Part shown: in pieces, positions 35,131 to 45,500 of the stretch
Numbering within the stretch: position 1 is the first letter of the stretch
Layout: each line of letters starts with the position of its first letter
Assembly (NCBI GenBank): GCA_910574455.1
Contig: CAJSYZ010000001.1
Coordinates: forward strand, 160,006 to 224,005
Length of the DNA stretch: 64,000 nt
Source of the DNA: Trichaptum fuscoviolaceum
Lineage: Eukaryota > Basidiomycota > Agaricomycetes > Hymenochaetales > Trichaptaceae
Direction: 5' to 3'
Program-made: the position numbers and the translations under genes
Notes under the pieces: generated by a model
Databases searched by the model: none
Told to the model about the DNA's origin: nothing
The model's input: only the letters and a program-made list of their open reading frames with translations

Positions 35131-35141
35131 TGAGGACTATA

Positions 35142-35149
35142 CTCTTGTA
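35142..35149 (+). repeat. Right 8 bp target site duplication of hAT element
   Basis: CTCTTGTA, identical to 15598-15605. It is followed by TCTTGAGGTGGGC, which continues the copy B sequence at 55227. Confidence 0.9.
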
Positions 35150-35279
35150 TCTTGAGGTGGGCTTCAACTATTTGAACTTCGGGATTCAATGTGCACCACC
35201 TCCTTCCTAGCGTTTGGGGACAGTAATGAGCTTCCTACACGCTTGAAATGCTTTGTGCGATAGACTTACCAGTGCTATA

Positions 35280-35520
35280 AGTTTCTTACAATTTCACCCC
35301 AAGACCGGCGCCACGAACCTCTCGTCGCACTAGCATGGGTAGTATGTCTTCACCTGCGCATCCCCCTGTTACGTTTTTGTCCCAGATATACGCACGGATT
35401 CTCATCGCGAATGGCGAATGTTGATAACTCTGCCCGTACGCGAAGGGGGCCGAGAGGTTGAGTTTTGACGAGTGGTCGATTCGAAGTTTCTGCATAGCGC
35501 AGCCATTAGGGACATATGGT
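35280..35520 (-). pseudogene. Unrecognised minus-strand coding relic, copy A
   Basis: A minus-strand frame contains MQKLRIDHSSKLNL and HSPFAMRIRAYIWDKN. The same segment is in copy B (about 55360-55590) with base changes that mostly keep the frame in the middle part but shift it at the C-terminal end. It looks like one exon of a former gene whose other exons I cannot recognise. Confidence 0.3.
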
Positions 35521-36020
35521 TCTGTGAAAGTAGAGTGAAGAAGATTTGGACGCCGAAAGATTAGAGAGACTGTGTAAGAAACAAACGATGTCGAGGATAG
35601 TATCTATGACTGGTAGTGTTTCGGGGTCCCAGTCAAGCATGGTTCCGTTTTCGGCGGCGGATATACATGACTGTCATTTTCTACTCAACTCGCATCATCT
35701 CTTTCAACGCCTACACAAATTTTATTCAATGAATTCTGGAGCAAATAATACAAGCGCATAAATTACCTCGCTCCCTCTCCGCCATCGGCAAGCTTGAAAG
35801 AAACACGAGAGATTCGCCTGAACCGGCATAATATGGTCTTCATCTCATCTATTCAACGCAAACGCTGCACCGGTATACTATTGTAGAAATCAGAAACTAC
35901 ATCTTCGCGTGCGCTGTCAACATATCCAATGACAGAAGGTGGGGCAATGCGACTAGCCTGACAGCGGACTCAGAGGGGACGGACACAGCTTTCGCCATCA
36001 TTACAGGTGAGTATAGCTTC

Positions 36021-36560
36021 TCTGGAGTAAGTCACAAAGGTCTTGCGGGGCCGCTCACGTAAGCTGGTGACTTGGGTCACTTTGCCAGGGTCCAGCTCGG
36101 CTGCCGAGACAGCTGATGTCAGTGGGGCCGGGCCCTCGAAAGTGGCTGGACCCCTGGCACCGCACTCTTGTTGTCTGTGTGAGCCCTCCCGAGGCAGTGC
36201 CAGAATTAACAGCCCCGACCCCGCGTTTGGCCTGCTTTCCGGCCTTTGACCGTTGTCGATCGTGAGTGATCGACATGTAGTGCGGAGTTGGAATTGGCTC
36301 TGTCCTGGTTTGGTCGTCGTCACCGCCTTCCTCTGGCTCACGACCTCTTCTGTGCCTCCGGACCACTCTTGAAAGATTTCTAAAAGGTATGTTTGTTTAT
36401 CTATTTATTTACTTTGTTCTCTTTCCCTCTTCCCTGCCCCCTTTTTTTGTGTTTGCGAGCCTCCGACCCCGACCCGACCATGATGATTCCCGGCCTACGC
36501 ACGAACACCGGACTTTGCATCTCGACAACAGTAAGATAACGACGCAACCTTTCGTATGTG
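36021..36560. other. GC-rich spacer and possible promoter of the glucan synthase pseudogene
   Basis: It begins where the duplication ends. The first 350 bp are GC-rich with short inverted words (GGTGACTTGGGTCACT near 36066). A T/C-rich tract follows at 36390-36445, as in basidiomycete promoters. No separate gene is supported. Confidence 0.4.
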
Positions 36561-37975
36561 CCAATCGAGGTACATCGGATACCGCACTCACCACACTCCT
36601 ACTATTGTCACCCGCCAACTCAAATGTCTTTGGCACAGTGGAATCTGAACGTCAACCAGAACACTCAGAACCCGACACAGTACCAATCGACACGCAAGAA
36701 CACCACCTGCGCACAATCGCCTCCCAACTCAATCGCCTCCCAACTCAATCGCCTCCCAACTGGCAGGCGCTGCCGTTCTACACTGTGCTGCTCAACAAGT
36801 TTGCCGATGGCGACCCGAGCAACAACGACTTCTTCCAGGCAATGGTCGAAGGCGAGTGGCACGAGACCCAGCTGCGTTTCGGCAGGCGATGTTCGCGGAT
36901 TGGAGAACAAACTCGATTACCTCCAGGGCATGGGCATCAAGGGCATTTCCACTGCGGGGTACTGTGTTCGTGAATATGCCGTGGCAGACAGACTCGTAGG
37001 CCCCTCTTGACTTTACGACCCTCGTCCGCCATTGGGGATCGATCGACGATTGGGTTGTCTTCATTGACGAGGTGCATGCACGTGGGATGTACATCATAAG
37101 GACCACGGGTGATCTTATTGGTTTCTCTGGGTGAGTGATGCCAGTGACTAGCTACCAGCACTGCACATCTAACGGACAACGAACTACGCAGCCACTTGAA
37201 TGAATCGACACTATTTGACCTCAATGAAGACTACAATACTACGTGGAAGCGACCAAAGTATGCGCCGTGGAGATTCGATACGTACAAGGATCTCACGGCG
37301 AACGAGCGCAACAGATCTCTCGTGCTTCCGAGCTTCTGGGATGAGACTGGTATTCAGCTCACTATCACTACCTCGAACGGTTGCATGACATCGGAATTCA
37401 ACCAGTATGGTGACCTGGAGGCCTTCTTTGGTGTCCATCCGGATTGGCAACGCCAACTGACCAAGTTCGCATCTGTGCAGGATCGGTTGAGAGGAGCGGA
37501 ATCCTCAAGTGATGGCAAAGCTCAAGACGTCCATATGCATGCACCGTGATCAAGACGCTCGACATCGACGCCAGTCGTATCGGCAAGAGCACACAGGGCA
37601 CGTTGGACGCATTGGCGGAATGGACGACAGCTGCGCGCTCTTGCACTGCAAGTGTCAACAAGAACAACTTTTGCAACACCTTTGGAGCTTTGCACCTAGC
37701 ATAGGACAACGTACACCGACGATGTTGCCGCCCCCTGATTTGGCTGCGATTGACAACACGGCGTCGGACGATAATCAGTACTTCCTTCGCTCGAGGGACA
37801 TCAATGGTCTCGATGGCGTTGCATTCCACTACTCGACATCGCTCCCTCACGCGCTTCCTTGGTATGGACGGTGACTTGCAGGTGCTGATGATGTTGGCGT
37901 GAACTTTCGTCGACGCATGGAATGAAATGTTCGCGACAAACGATTTCATTGACTCGGACGCTCAGTTGGGCAAGA
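36560..37975 (+). pseudogene. Alpha-1,3-glucan synthase pseudogene, first part
   Basis: Plus-strand frames give, in order, NLNVNQNTQNPTQYQSTRKN, WQALPFYTVLLNKFADGDPS with NNDFFQAM, HETQLRFG, VRGLENKLDYLQGMGIKGI, LNESTLFDLNEDYNTTWKRP, KYAPWRFDTYKDL, SFWDETGIQ, GVHPDWQRQLTKFASVQDRL, DINGLDGVAFHYS and WNEMFATNDFI. This is the extracellular amylase-like N-terminal region of fungal alpha-1,3-glucan synthases (Ags1/Mok1), which make the cell-wall alpha-glucan. At least four frame changes and small deletions break it. Normal proteins exceed 2,000 residues and only roughly residues 30-470 are represented here. A 16 bp tandem triplication lies near its start. It continues at 38804 after an inserted protease fragment. 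Confidence 0.88.
36716..36767 (+). repeat. Tandem triplication of a 16 bp unit in the ags1 relic
   Basis: AATCGCCTCCCAACTC occurs three times in a row (the last followed by TGGCAGG) just before the WQALPFY codons. It expands the coding sequence and helps break the frame. Confidence 0.85.
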
Positions 37976-37984
37976 CAGACCCGC

Positions 37985-38803
37985 GTCAACTGTCGGCACG
38001 AGTGACTTCGTCGACACGAACAAGGCGTTCCAGGTCACCTACGGATTGGGTGCCGTTGCTGGCGACATTGTTACGGACGACGTCACCATCGCAGGCCTTG
38101 CGCTGCCCAAGCTTGCGTTCGGCGTCGCAACACAGGAGACACACGACTTTGCGTAGGACGCGGTGCCATTCGACGGGCTCATGGGCCTTGCACAGTCGAC
38201 TCTCTCGGAGCAGGGCGTCCTCACCCCCGTCAAGAGCCTCGCCCAGAACGGCGACATCGCTGACGCGATCACAAGCTTCAAGCTCGGGCACGAACGACGG
38301 CGAGGTCACCTTCGGTGGGCTGGACACGTCGAAGTTTGACGCGGCGACGCTCACGACGTTCGCAAACGTGAACACGCAGGGCTTCTGGGAGGGCGCGATG
38401 GACAGCGTGACCGTTGGCGGCCAGAGTGTCGGGCTGAAGGGCCGCACCGCTATCCTCGACACTGGCACCACCCTCATCATTATGCCCCAGGCCGACGCGA
38501 ACGCGGTGCACGCTGCCATCCCTGGTGCGAAGTCTGACGGCCAGGGCGGCTTCGTGATCCCATGCACGACATCCACCCCGGTTGCCCTCAGCTTTGGCGG
38601 CAAGTCCTTTGCGATTGACCCGTGTGATCTCTTGCTCGCCGCTGTCGACTCCACCAACCCGACTGGCGACTGTGTTTCTGGCATCTCAGCTGGCAAACAT
38701 TGGCAGGGCTACGGAATGGCTTGTCGGCGATGTCTTCCTCAAGAATGCCTACTTCTCTACCGACATCAAGAAGAACCGGATTTCCCTCGCTCAGCTCGTT
38801 TAG
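37985..38803 (+). pseudogene. A1 aspartic protease fragment lodged in the ags1 pseudogene
   Basis: Plus-strand frames contain GTSDFVDTNKAFQVTYGLG, AVAGDIVTDDVTIAGLALP, VPFDGLMGLAQSTLSEQG, GEVTFGGLDTSKFDAATL, then ILDTGTTLIIMPQADANAV (the second catalytic Asp motif DTG), ISAGKH-like and WLVGDVFLKNAYFSTDIKK ending SLAQLV. This is the pepsin-family fold of secreted basidiomycete proteases (polyporopepsin-like), from about one third of the mature enzyme to the natural stop. The first catalytic DTG is missing. There are an in-frame TAG near 38156 and two or more shifts. No intron is needed, which hints at a processed (cDNA-derived) insertion. Glucan synthase sequence lies on both sides. Confidence 0.87.
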
Positions 38804-39340
38804 AGTCACTCACAGCTTCGCGCTCACTGACGTCTACCGCTGGCCAAGCTTGACCATGCCCGGTGTTTCTCTTCTATACTACGGCGAGGAGTAGAGCTTC
38901 TACATGTATGATAACGGTGCCAGCAATCATCTCTTAGGGTCAGTACCTTTTTCATGTTTCATTTCATATTTATCAGGACCCGAGCGCTGATGATCTTGGA
39001 ACAGTCGTCAAGCTATGCCCGTCAACCCCGCTTGGCAGCGCCATGGATGCTACGAGCTCGGCTCAGTCCAGTATTTCAACATGCCGTTGCGGAAGGCTCT
39101 TACAACTACGATGAGTTGAATTCGCTTGATCACTTTGACCCAACGTTGGAGGCGCGGTGGAAGTACACTGTGCAGCTCAACTACCTCTGCTTAATCCGAG
39201 CTGCCCTCAAGGATGGATTCGACCTCGTTCAGCGTGACATTTGGATGTGCTTTGAGCAGCTACCTGGTTCAAATCAGACGAAAACCGAACTGGGCTTATG
39301 GACTGCCTCACGGGCGGGAATTTCGAACTCGCAGGCACTT
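38804..39340 (+). pseudogene. Alpha-1,3-glucan synthase pseudogene, second part
   Basis: It resumes with FALTDVYRWPSLTMPGVSLL followed by YYGEEQ-like, then FYMYDNGASN, WQRHGCYELGS-like and STSTCRC pieces, NSLDHFDPTLEARWKYTVQL, ALKDGFDLVQR, FEQLPGSNQTKTELGLWTAS. This is the part of alpha-1,3-glucan synthase that directly follows the portion ending at 37975. An in-frame TAG (38892) and frame changes are present. The remaining three quarters of the gene (transmembrane and glycosyltransferase domains) are missing. The relic stops just before the Crypton-like genes. Confidence 0.85.
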
Positions 39341-39414
39341 CAACTATAAACATATGTACATTTTAATCTGTGTGAATACTAATTTCAACCTTTATTTCTA
39401 GCTCCTTTGACATC

Positions 39415-40606
39415 ATGTCTGACTTATCCCCCACTCATCCATTGGCCGATACACCATTGATTCCCACAAGCAGCAAACAGCTACTACTTGCTACTCGGAA
39501 GCAGTTGCTATCATGGATTGTGGAGGCAAACAAGAATCTAGCATCCGGAAGCAAGAAGTTGAACAAATCTGACAACAAGGAGAAGCTCTGTGCTGCTCTT
39601 GCCGCACATTATCATATCACACTTGAAACAAACACAACTGATTTTATTGCGGTCAAGAAGGAGAAGGATCCAATAGACCTTATGATTCTTCAGAAACAGC
39701 TTGACTATCGACATACTCTTGCTGAGGAGATGATGTGGAGCACCGAGGACAATCCTTTTCTATTGAGTTCATCGTCTGGGCACCCACTCTTAGATTACAC
39801 TTCAAGCTCTGTCAACATGTCTAGTTCGGCCGAGGCTAGTGTCAACAACGCAACCTTTGATCAACCTGCAGTAAGCTCTACTCTTTAAATGTATACTTTG
39901 TATTCTTCAACTAAAATAACTGTTTATTAAGATGCATTCACCTCTTCACAGAACAGTAGCGCTTGCTTCTTCTACTCATCAGGGGCAAGTAAGCAATGCT
40001 GTTTTGCTTGAAGACTTGATGAAGTCACAATTGCCCAGAATGCCACGAGCATCAGGCATTAAAGCGGCTCTTCTGCAGATTGTCGAGGAAAAGGTTAGGG
40101 ACATTAAGGCTGAGGCAAAGGCTACCAACAGTGAGACTGGAAAGTCTAAATCACTTGATCCTACATTGCGAAAGCAGCTCAATCGTGGAGCTCAGCTTCA
40201 GAAGGTCTATGAAATAGACTTTGAATTCAACCAGGATCGCTTTATGGAGTTTGTGAAGAGAGAAGAGCAGGAGAAAGTGAATAAGGCTGATGATGATGGA
40301 CTTATCTCCTTCAATCTTTTTACAGATCAACTCCGACCGGCTTGTTATAGTACAATCACTGCTGAGAAGCAGAAGATGATCTATATGCAGGAGGGTCAAT
40401 TCAGTCCCAAACTTTGGAGCCAGCATTGGTTGGATCTTAACGACTTCGAGGTATTTCGTGAATTATGCAAAGAAGACATTGAGAAGGAGAAGGAGAAGGA
40501 AGAATACAGTGTAGATGGCGCTTTCTCTGAGACGGAGTGGAACAAAAGATGGAAGTACAAGTTTTGGTTTGTTATTTGGAAGGAGTTAAAGAAGATTCCA
40601 AAATAG
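39415..40606 (+). CDS. Companion protein of the Crypton-like element
   Basis: Two exons (39415-39870 and 39932-40606) are joined by a GTAAGC-to-TTAAG intron in frame, giving about 377 residues. The N-terminal 60 residues (LLLATRKQLLSWIVEANKNL and KLCAALAAHYHI) have the helix-turn-helix spacing of a SAP-like DNA-binding module, which is only a suggestion. The second exon is rich in Lys/Glu helices (about residues 200-300) and ends with an aromatic stretch, KFWFVIWKELKKIP. I do not recognise a family. It is convergent with the recombinase gene, the stops being only ~60 bp apart. Both genes appear intact, so they probably belong to one mobile unit. Confidence 0.6.
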
Positions 40607-40666
40607 ATTCCAAGAGAATTGTAAAACATGTGACATCAAAGCAGATACTAAGAATATGTTGTACAG

Positions 40667-42317
40667 CTATTCATGACGAGTACGCTTGGGATCATTACGG
40701 TCAAACTCTGTAATACTAGAGGTATTATCAAAAGGAGAATAAAAGTAGCGAAACATACATTGTGCCTCAGACTGAGACCACCCACCCCATGCTGCAATAT
40801 GTGCAGGTGATTTGCCCATCTGTGCACGATACTGACATCCCCCCCGTCTAAAGGAGTGAGTTCCAAACAAAGCCCAAGATCTATCACCAATTGTCTGCAG
40901 ATCATCAGCAAGTCGCTTAGCAACTGTACTGGCTGACTAAATGTAAATCAATAAATAAGAAGATAAATGAGAAGATACATAACATACCAATCGATGATCA
41001 ACTTCAATTTGACCTTGTGATGTGATATGCAGAAAAAGTGGACCAGTTAAGATATTCAGTTTCTTGTAGAGAATATCCAGACGAAGTAGTGCCCTTAAAG
41101 GACAAAGCTCCTGACAGCCATCATTTGCCCAGAGAGGGTAAAAGTGAGCTACACCTGTCTGTGCATTCTTACGAACTTGAAGTGTAAGCTCAAAGTGGTT
41201 TCCTAAAAGTAGTAATAGCTTTAGTTGAGTAGCTTAGAAAAGTTAAAGTTCTCACTAGTATAAGGCACCCAGTTAATGTCCTCACGGGCTAAAGTAAGCA
41301 CCTCATCAATGCGTAAGAGCAGAAGCCAGGCAAAAAGATATGCTGTCTGTATAAGATATGTTACAGTAAAGAAATAATATAGTAAAGAAATAAGTACATA
41401 CATATCTTAAGGTTCCTGATGCTCGTTCTGCAGCACTTAAAGTAGAGTCTGTGACACATACTCTATAAAGTGATAGCATATTGCTCTTTGTCAAAGCTCT
41501 GGCTGAGCGAGAAACCTCGCCAAGCTTTGCTTTCATCTTCTCAAGTCTCATCATAAAATGAGAAACAACAGGAGCGCGAGTCGGAAGACCATGACTATTA
41601 ATCATAAGAGAGATGAATATAAACAAGAGCAGCTAACTTACCATATATCACCCTCTATATACTAGTCAGATACTTTCTCACTGAGACACAACTTAGAGTA
41701 AAAAAAACTAAGTGCTGCCCGAGTTGAAACAGCAGTAGAAAACTAAGTAGAAGTTGGAATAAGTACAACTTACAGCTAATGGAAAGTAAGCTCACCTTCT
41801 TCTTCTGCACAACACATTTCTCCTCAATGAATGTAATGATATCAATTGGTGTATTTCTTGTAATCTGATCAGGTTTCCAGTTGGTGTTTGCGTTAAGATG
41901 AAAGTTGATATAATGTTTAACAATTCTAACAGTGACATAGCTCAGAAGAAGAAATAAGACAGAGGAAGATATAAACTCACCTGGTATGTGCAGTCTTTGT
42001 TTCATCTTTGATATAGAGACTTGCAATTCTCAATGCATCTTGATTCTTCTCTGACAGTCTTTCACTATTAAGCTCAGGAAAGTCACTCATGCACAACTTC
42101 AACATCGTCTCTAGCCCTTCGCCTGATTGCATCAAATCTTTATCCTCTTCAGCTGAGTAATGAAGCACATTTATGTATTCCTTTAAATCAAATTGAATCA
42201 ATGAAAGAGTCAAGATAAAGCTGGTGCTTAAAGTATAAGTTTAATATTGCATTTGAAACTTACAGGTTCATTGTGGATTATTGTATTTAACTCAATTAAC
42301 ATTGGAGGATCAGACAT
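40667..42317 (-). CDS. Crypton-type tyrosine recombinase, multi-exon
   Basis: Start MSDPPMLIELNTIIHNEP at 42317. About eight exons are separated by 45-85 nt AT-rich introns, for example a GTAAGTTTC donor at about 42263 and GTGAGTTTA at about 41981. The C-terminal catalytic domain shows the box I Arg in LLLLRIDEVLTLARED, an HxxR box in FGTHSFRRGGCQYRAQMG, a WGGWS segment, and the nucleophilic Tyr in MFRYFYSPF, with the stop 25 residues later. The N-terminal half (AEEDKDLMQSGEGLETMLK and the part up to SRSARALTKSN) is helical, as in core-binding domains. This is the arrangement of tyrosine recombinases in fungal Cryptons. All four catalytic positions are present and no stop interrupts the exons I could join. 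Confidence 0.75.
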
Positions 42318-42509
42318 GATTGATTTAAGTAGTTTAGAATGAGAGAAGGTGAGACAAGTACAGATTTTGGATGCAGAGTATGAGGGAGAAGACAAGAGAT
42401 AGAGAGGAGTGCGACAAAATAATGACACGGACATGACGCCGACGCACGTCGAATAGCACAGCCACATACTAACACGGAAACTCGACTTACGCATCCGCAA
42501 GCCAGTATC

Positions 42510-45500
42510 TGCGTCTTTTTGTTGCTTTCAGCTAACCTCTGACAAGCTACGCTTGGCTTGAGCAGCCTCCGCTGTCAAGGTCTTCTCTCGCACCGAGGAC
42601 TGAGCTGTCAACGACCTCCAAGTCTCTGCATGAGCAATGATCTCTCGCAAGTATTTTTCTTCGGCAGCCTAATCGCAAGTCAATCAGTCAATGAGATATC
42701 CTTCTGACGCACAGGCCCGCTGACCTTGACACATTCCATTTGTTCCCGCACTTCGCCTTCCCGAGAAGTCTGATCTGTTCGAGCAGTCATTTGATTTTCC
42801 GTAATCTCGACTATAGCTTCTAGTCTCTTCACTTTGTCTTGCCTCGAAGTCAACCGATCATCAAGAGTCTTGTTTTGAGTCTACATTCATAGTAAAGCAT
42901 TCGGTTAGTGACTTAGACATCAAGAACTTACCTCAAGCTTCCTCAGCTCCTCCTCAGCAGAGGACTTGTACTCTTCGTGAGTTTCCATCAGCTGTGCGAG
43001 AGCAGCATCGCTTGCTTGAACTGTTCCACATGCTTGCTTAATGCGGCATAGCCATTTCATTTGCCTTGAGGGTAGCTCTACCAACGGAAATAAGAGCGAG
43101 GTAGGGTTCGAAGCATCTACCGCAGTTCAGCAATTTCGGCTCTCATCTGCTGTTCCTCCGTCAAGCCATTCGTAGTCTCTTGCGACGTGTCGCCAGTGGT
43201 TCTGCGTTCGTAGACAGAGAGTTTCTCCTCGTTCGTCTTCATCTGTTTCTGGAGGTCTTCTAGCCGTTCTACCAAGTGCTTCCGGCTCGTCTCCGCTTCA
43301 ACAAGCGATTCGCGAGCTTTGGAGAGATCACCGACCTGGTCAAATTATTACTTTTCGGTCAAAGAGATGCAAGCAATGAGATCTTTACCGTTCGGTCAAC
43401 CTTCAACCTCAGTTCTCGAACCTCAATGTCTCTTTGCAGCGTTATTTGCCGCAAAGTGTCACGTTCTTGTGAAAGTTGAGTCCTCAAGTCTTGGCTTATA
43501 AAGAGTTAACACGGAGTACGTTTGTGTTCACAGATTTATAATTTACCTTTGGTTTTCTAATGTCTAAATCGGTGTTTCCAGACGACGCCTATCACTTTCC
43601 GTCGATTGCTCAATGTCGTTTTGCATCTTTTCACGGTACCCATGAGGTCGGCCAATCTAGAGCGCTCAACTGCAATTGTCTTGTTTTCCTCGATAAGCCT
43701 ATTGCGAACATCCTGTAGCCAAATTGTAGACATGAGCAGAAGTCGTGGAATATAACAAACAATACATACGTCCCACGATTTCTTTTCTGCACGGAGGTTC
43801 GAGCACTCTGTCCGTAAACGATCGACCTGAGAATTTGCGTTTGAAGTTGTTCCACCACACGATGGCACTCCACTTCGAAGCGCATCGACTGATCGGAAAG
43901 TTGCTGAGTTCGTTGCGCTAAGCTGCGGTTCTCGCGCTCTTGGACAGCGTACGGATCTTGTTGAAGTCGCTGTTGCTCTTTTCTTCGGCGTTCAGTCGTG
44001 TACAGACGCGTAGAAGCAAAGATAAGATACTCACCAGACAAGAATTCTATCTTCGCAATGGCTTTCACTAGAGCAGCACGAAGCTGGTTCGCTTCTCGTT
44101 GATACGCAGCCGCCTCCTCACGCAACTTCGCTGCATCAATGCCCATCTCGTGTTGGCACGCCTCGAACGAGCTCTGGATCTCTTCAAGTGCCCTTTCAAG
44201 TTCGGGATGTTCGTATGGTCGATCATTCATCTGGGGTAAAGACGCCATTGCGCCACGTTCATATCGCTGAATCATGAGTTTAAGAGTTTCCCGTTCTTTG
44301 TTGTATGCCTGGACGGTCGCCTGATGCGATCTCTGCGCTTGCTCGAGTTGTGACTAGAGTTCCTGTGTAGCGACATGAGCCTCGCGGATAGCTTCATTCT
44401 GCCCAGCTCAAGACGGTCTTTGTAGTCTCATTCCTCCTTCTCCATACGAGCACCAAGATCGCGTGTTATCTTGAGTAATCTCTGGTTCTGCTCCTGTAGT
44501 TGGTCGATGGACCTGCGTAGCACAAGGTTATTCGTAATGACTGCCTCGATATTATCTGCTGGATTAATACCCTCCATGTCCTCGTCAGACGGCAAGGTGG
44601 CATCCTGTCGACGCCCAAGTTCCTTCAGCAACGCTTTGATCTGTCGGCCCAGATCCTCGAGTTGCTGATTGAAGAGTGCATTCTCCTGTTGGCTGGGCTT
44701 GTACTTCTGGTTGGACTCCTGCATGTGTGCAGACATAGCGTCACGGTCTGAGATAGCCTCACGAGTTGAAAAGCCAATTGCGCGTTCTCCAGACGGAAGC
44801 GTTCAGTTTCAGACTTCTGATAGGCAAGAGCTGGTGCCTTTGGAGATGAATGAGCGCTAACATTCGAACTACAAGTTAACAACTTACCCTTTCCTCGAGT
44901 TTCCCGATAACTTCTGACAGCGTCCGATTGAGCCGATCCACTTCAGCCGTCTTCTGGGCAAGTTCAGGCTCCATCCTGATATAATCCGGGTAGACCTCTG
45001 TAAATGCCTTGCCACTTTTCTGTACTCAACTGAGAAGTGCAAGGCCAGGGCTCATACTTGAAAGGCTGCCAGCAGGATGAGCCCGCTCCACCGGAGGCAA
45101 TGGCAACTCTCCCCGACTGATTCTGTCTACCACGGCCTGAAGTCTCGTCAAGCTCCGTCTTGAGCGCTACAACCTTCTGCTGAGTCTCGTCAAGCTCCGT
45201 CTTGCCAGCTCTTCTCGAAGTTTTCGCTCTCTCGCAGCTGCCTTCGCACTCAGACCATCCCAGTCTCGATCGATGCTTTCAACCAGCTGTTTCGATTGCG
45301 CTTCACAATCCTCCATCATCTGCACAAGCCGACGTAAATTGGCCGCTTTGCTAGAATATTTCGCGCCCTGACCTGCGAGCTGACCAGTACGATCCTGAAC
45401 TTTTTGCAAGGCTTGAGAAAGTTGCTGCGTTTGGGAGTTGTGGGAAGATTGGAGCGTCCGGAGGGTAGAGAGGGTCTGATTGTGGTCTTGTTTTAGAGTC

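Larger units (their letters stand above)
15606..35141 (+). mobile_element. hAT transposon with nested insertions (19.5 kb)
   Basis: It begins TATAGTCCTCAA and ends with the inverse TTGAGGACTATA. It is bounded by the 8 bp duplication CTCTTGTA, the length made by hAT transposases, and absent from the homologous site in copy B. Both ends carry dense GGGTC/GACCC subterminal repeats (15617-15676 and 16091-16215 at left; 34975-35130 at right). Inside is a BED-finger hAT transposase split by a 13.4 kb element (18203-31604) and by a ~1.5 kb insertion in an intron. Without these and a 0.4 kb MITE the element would be about 4.2 kb, a normal hAT size. The C-terminal dimerisation exon is intact. Confidence 0.93.
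3041..36020 (+). repeat. Copy A of the ~8.1 kb segmental duplication (interrupted)
   Basis: Sequence beginning TCCACGTACCCCATCC matches 48021 onward and ends at GTGAGTATAGCTTC (36020), matching 56144. The match is direct (same orientation) and nearly base-for-base over most of its length, for example 3551-5500 against 48526-50475. Two blocks in A have no counterpart in B: about 8294-13438 (DIRS/Ngaro-like retroelement) and 15606-35149 (hAT transposon with nested elements). Removing them leaves about 8.3 kb. The left boundary of A cuts through a dehydratase relic that continues further in B, so A is truncated there. Confidence 0.93.
39345..42505. mobile_element. Crypton-like tyrosine-recombinase element
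   Basis: A ~3.1 kb AT-rich block containing two convergent genes: a plus-strand companion (39415-40606) and a minus-strand tyrosine recombinase (40667-42317). It lies between the end of the ags1 relic and the broken 3' side of the TPR relic. No reverse transcriptase or RNase H is present, so it fits Crypton-type DNA elements better than DIRS. Cryptons have few terminal features, and I could not define its ends to the base; 39345 and 42505 are where neighbouring pseudogene coding stops. Confidence 0.65.

Noticed and set aside
34943..35189. Pro/Asp/Gly-rich ORFs on the minus strand
   Set aside because: Translations of the GGGTC/GACCC subterminal array in several frames; not proteins.
3041..36020. 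Assembly error as explanation of the two segment copies
   Set aside because: The copies differ by clustered substitutions, small indels and different flanks, and copy A holds insertions with proper target duplications; a collapsed or duplicated contig would not look like this. Raw reads would still be the final test.
37986..38696. A 236-residue minus-strand ORF
   Set aside because: Antisense to the aspartic protease fragment, which has clear family motifs on the plus strand; GC-rich codon usage keeps the opposite strand open.
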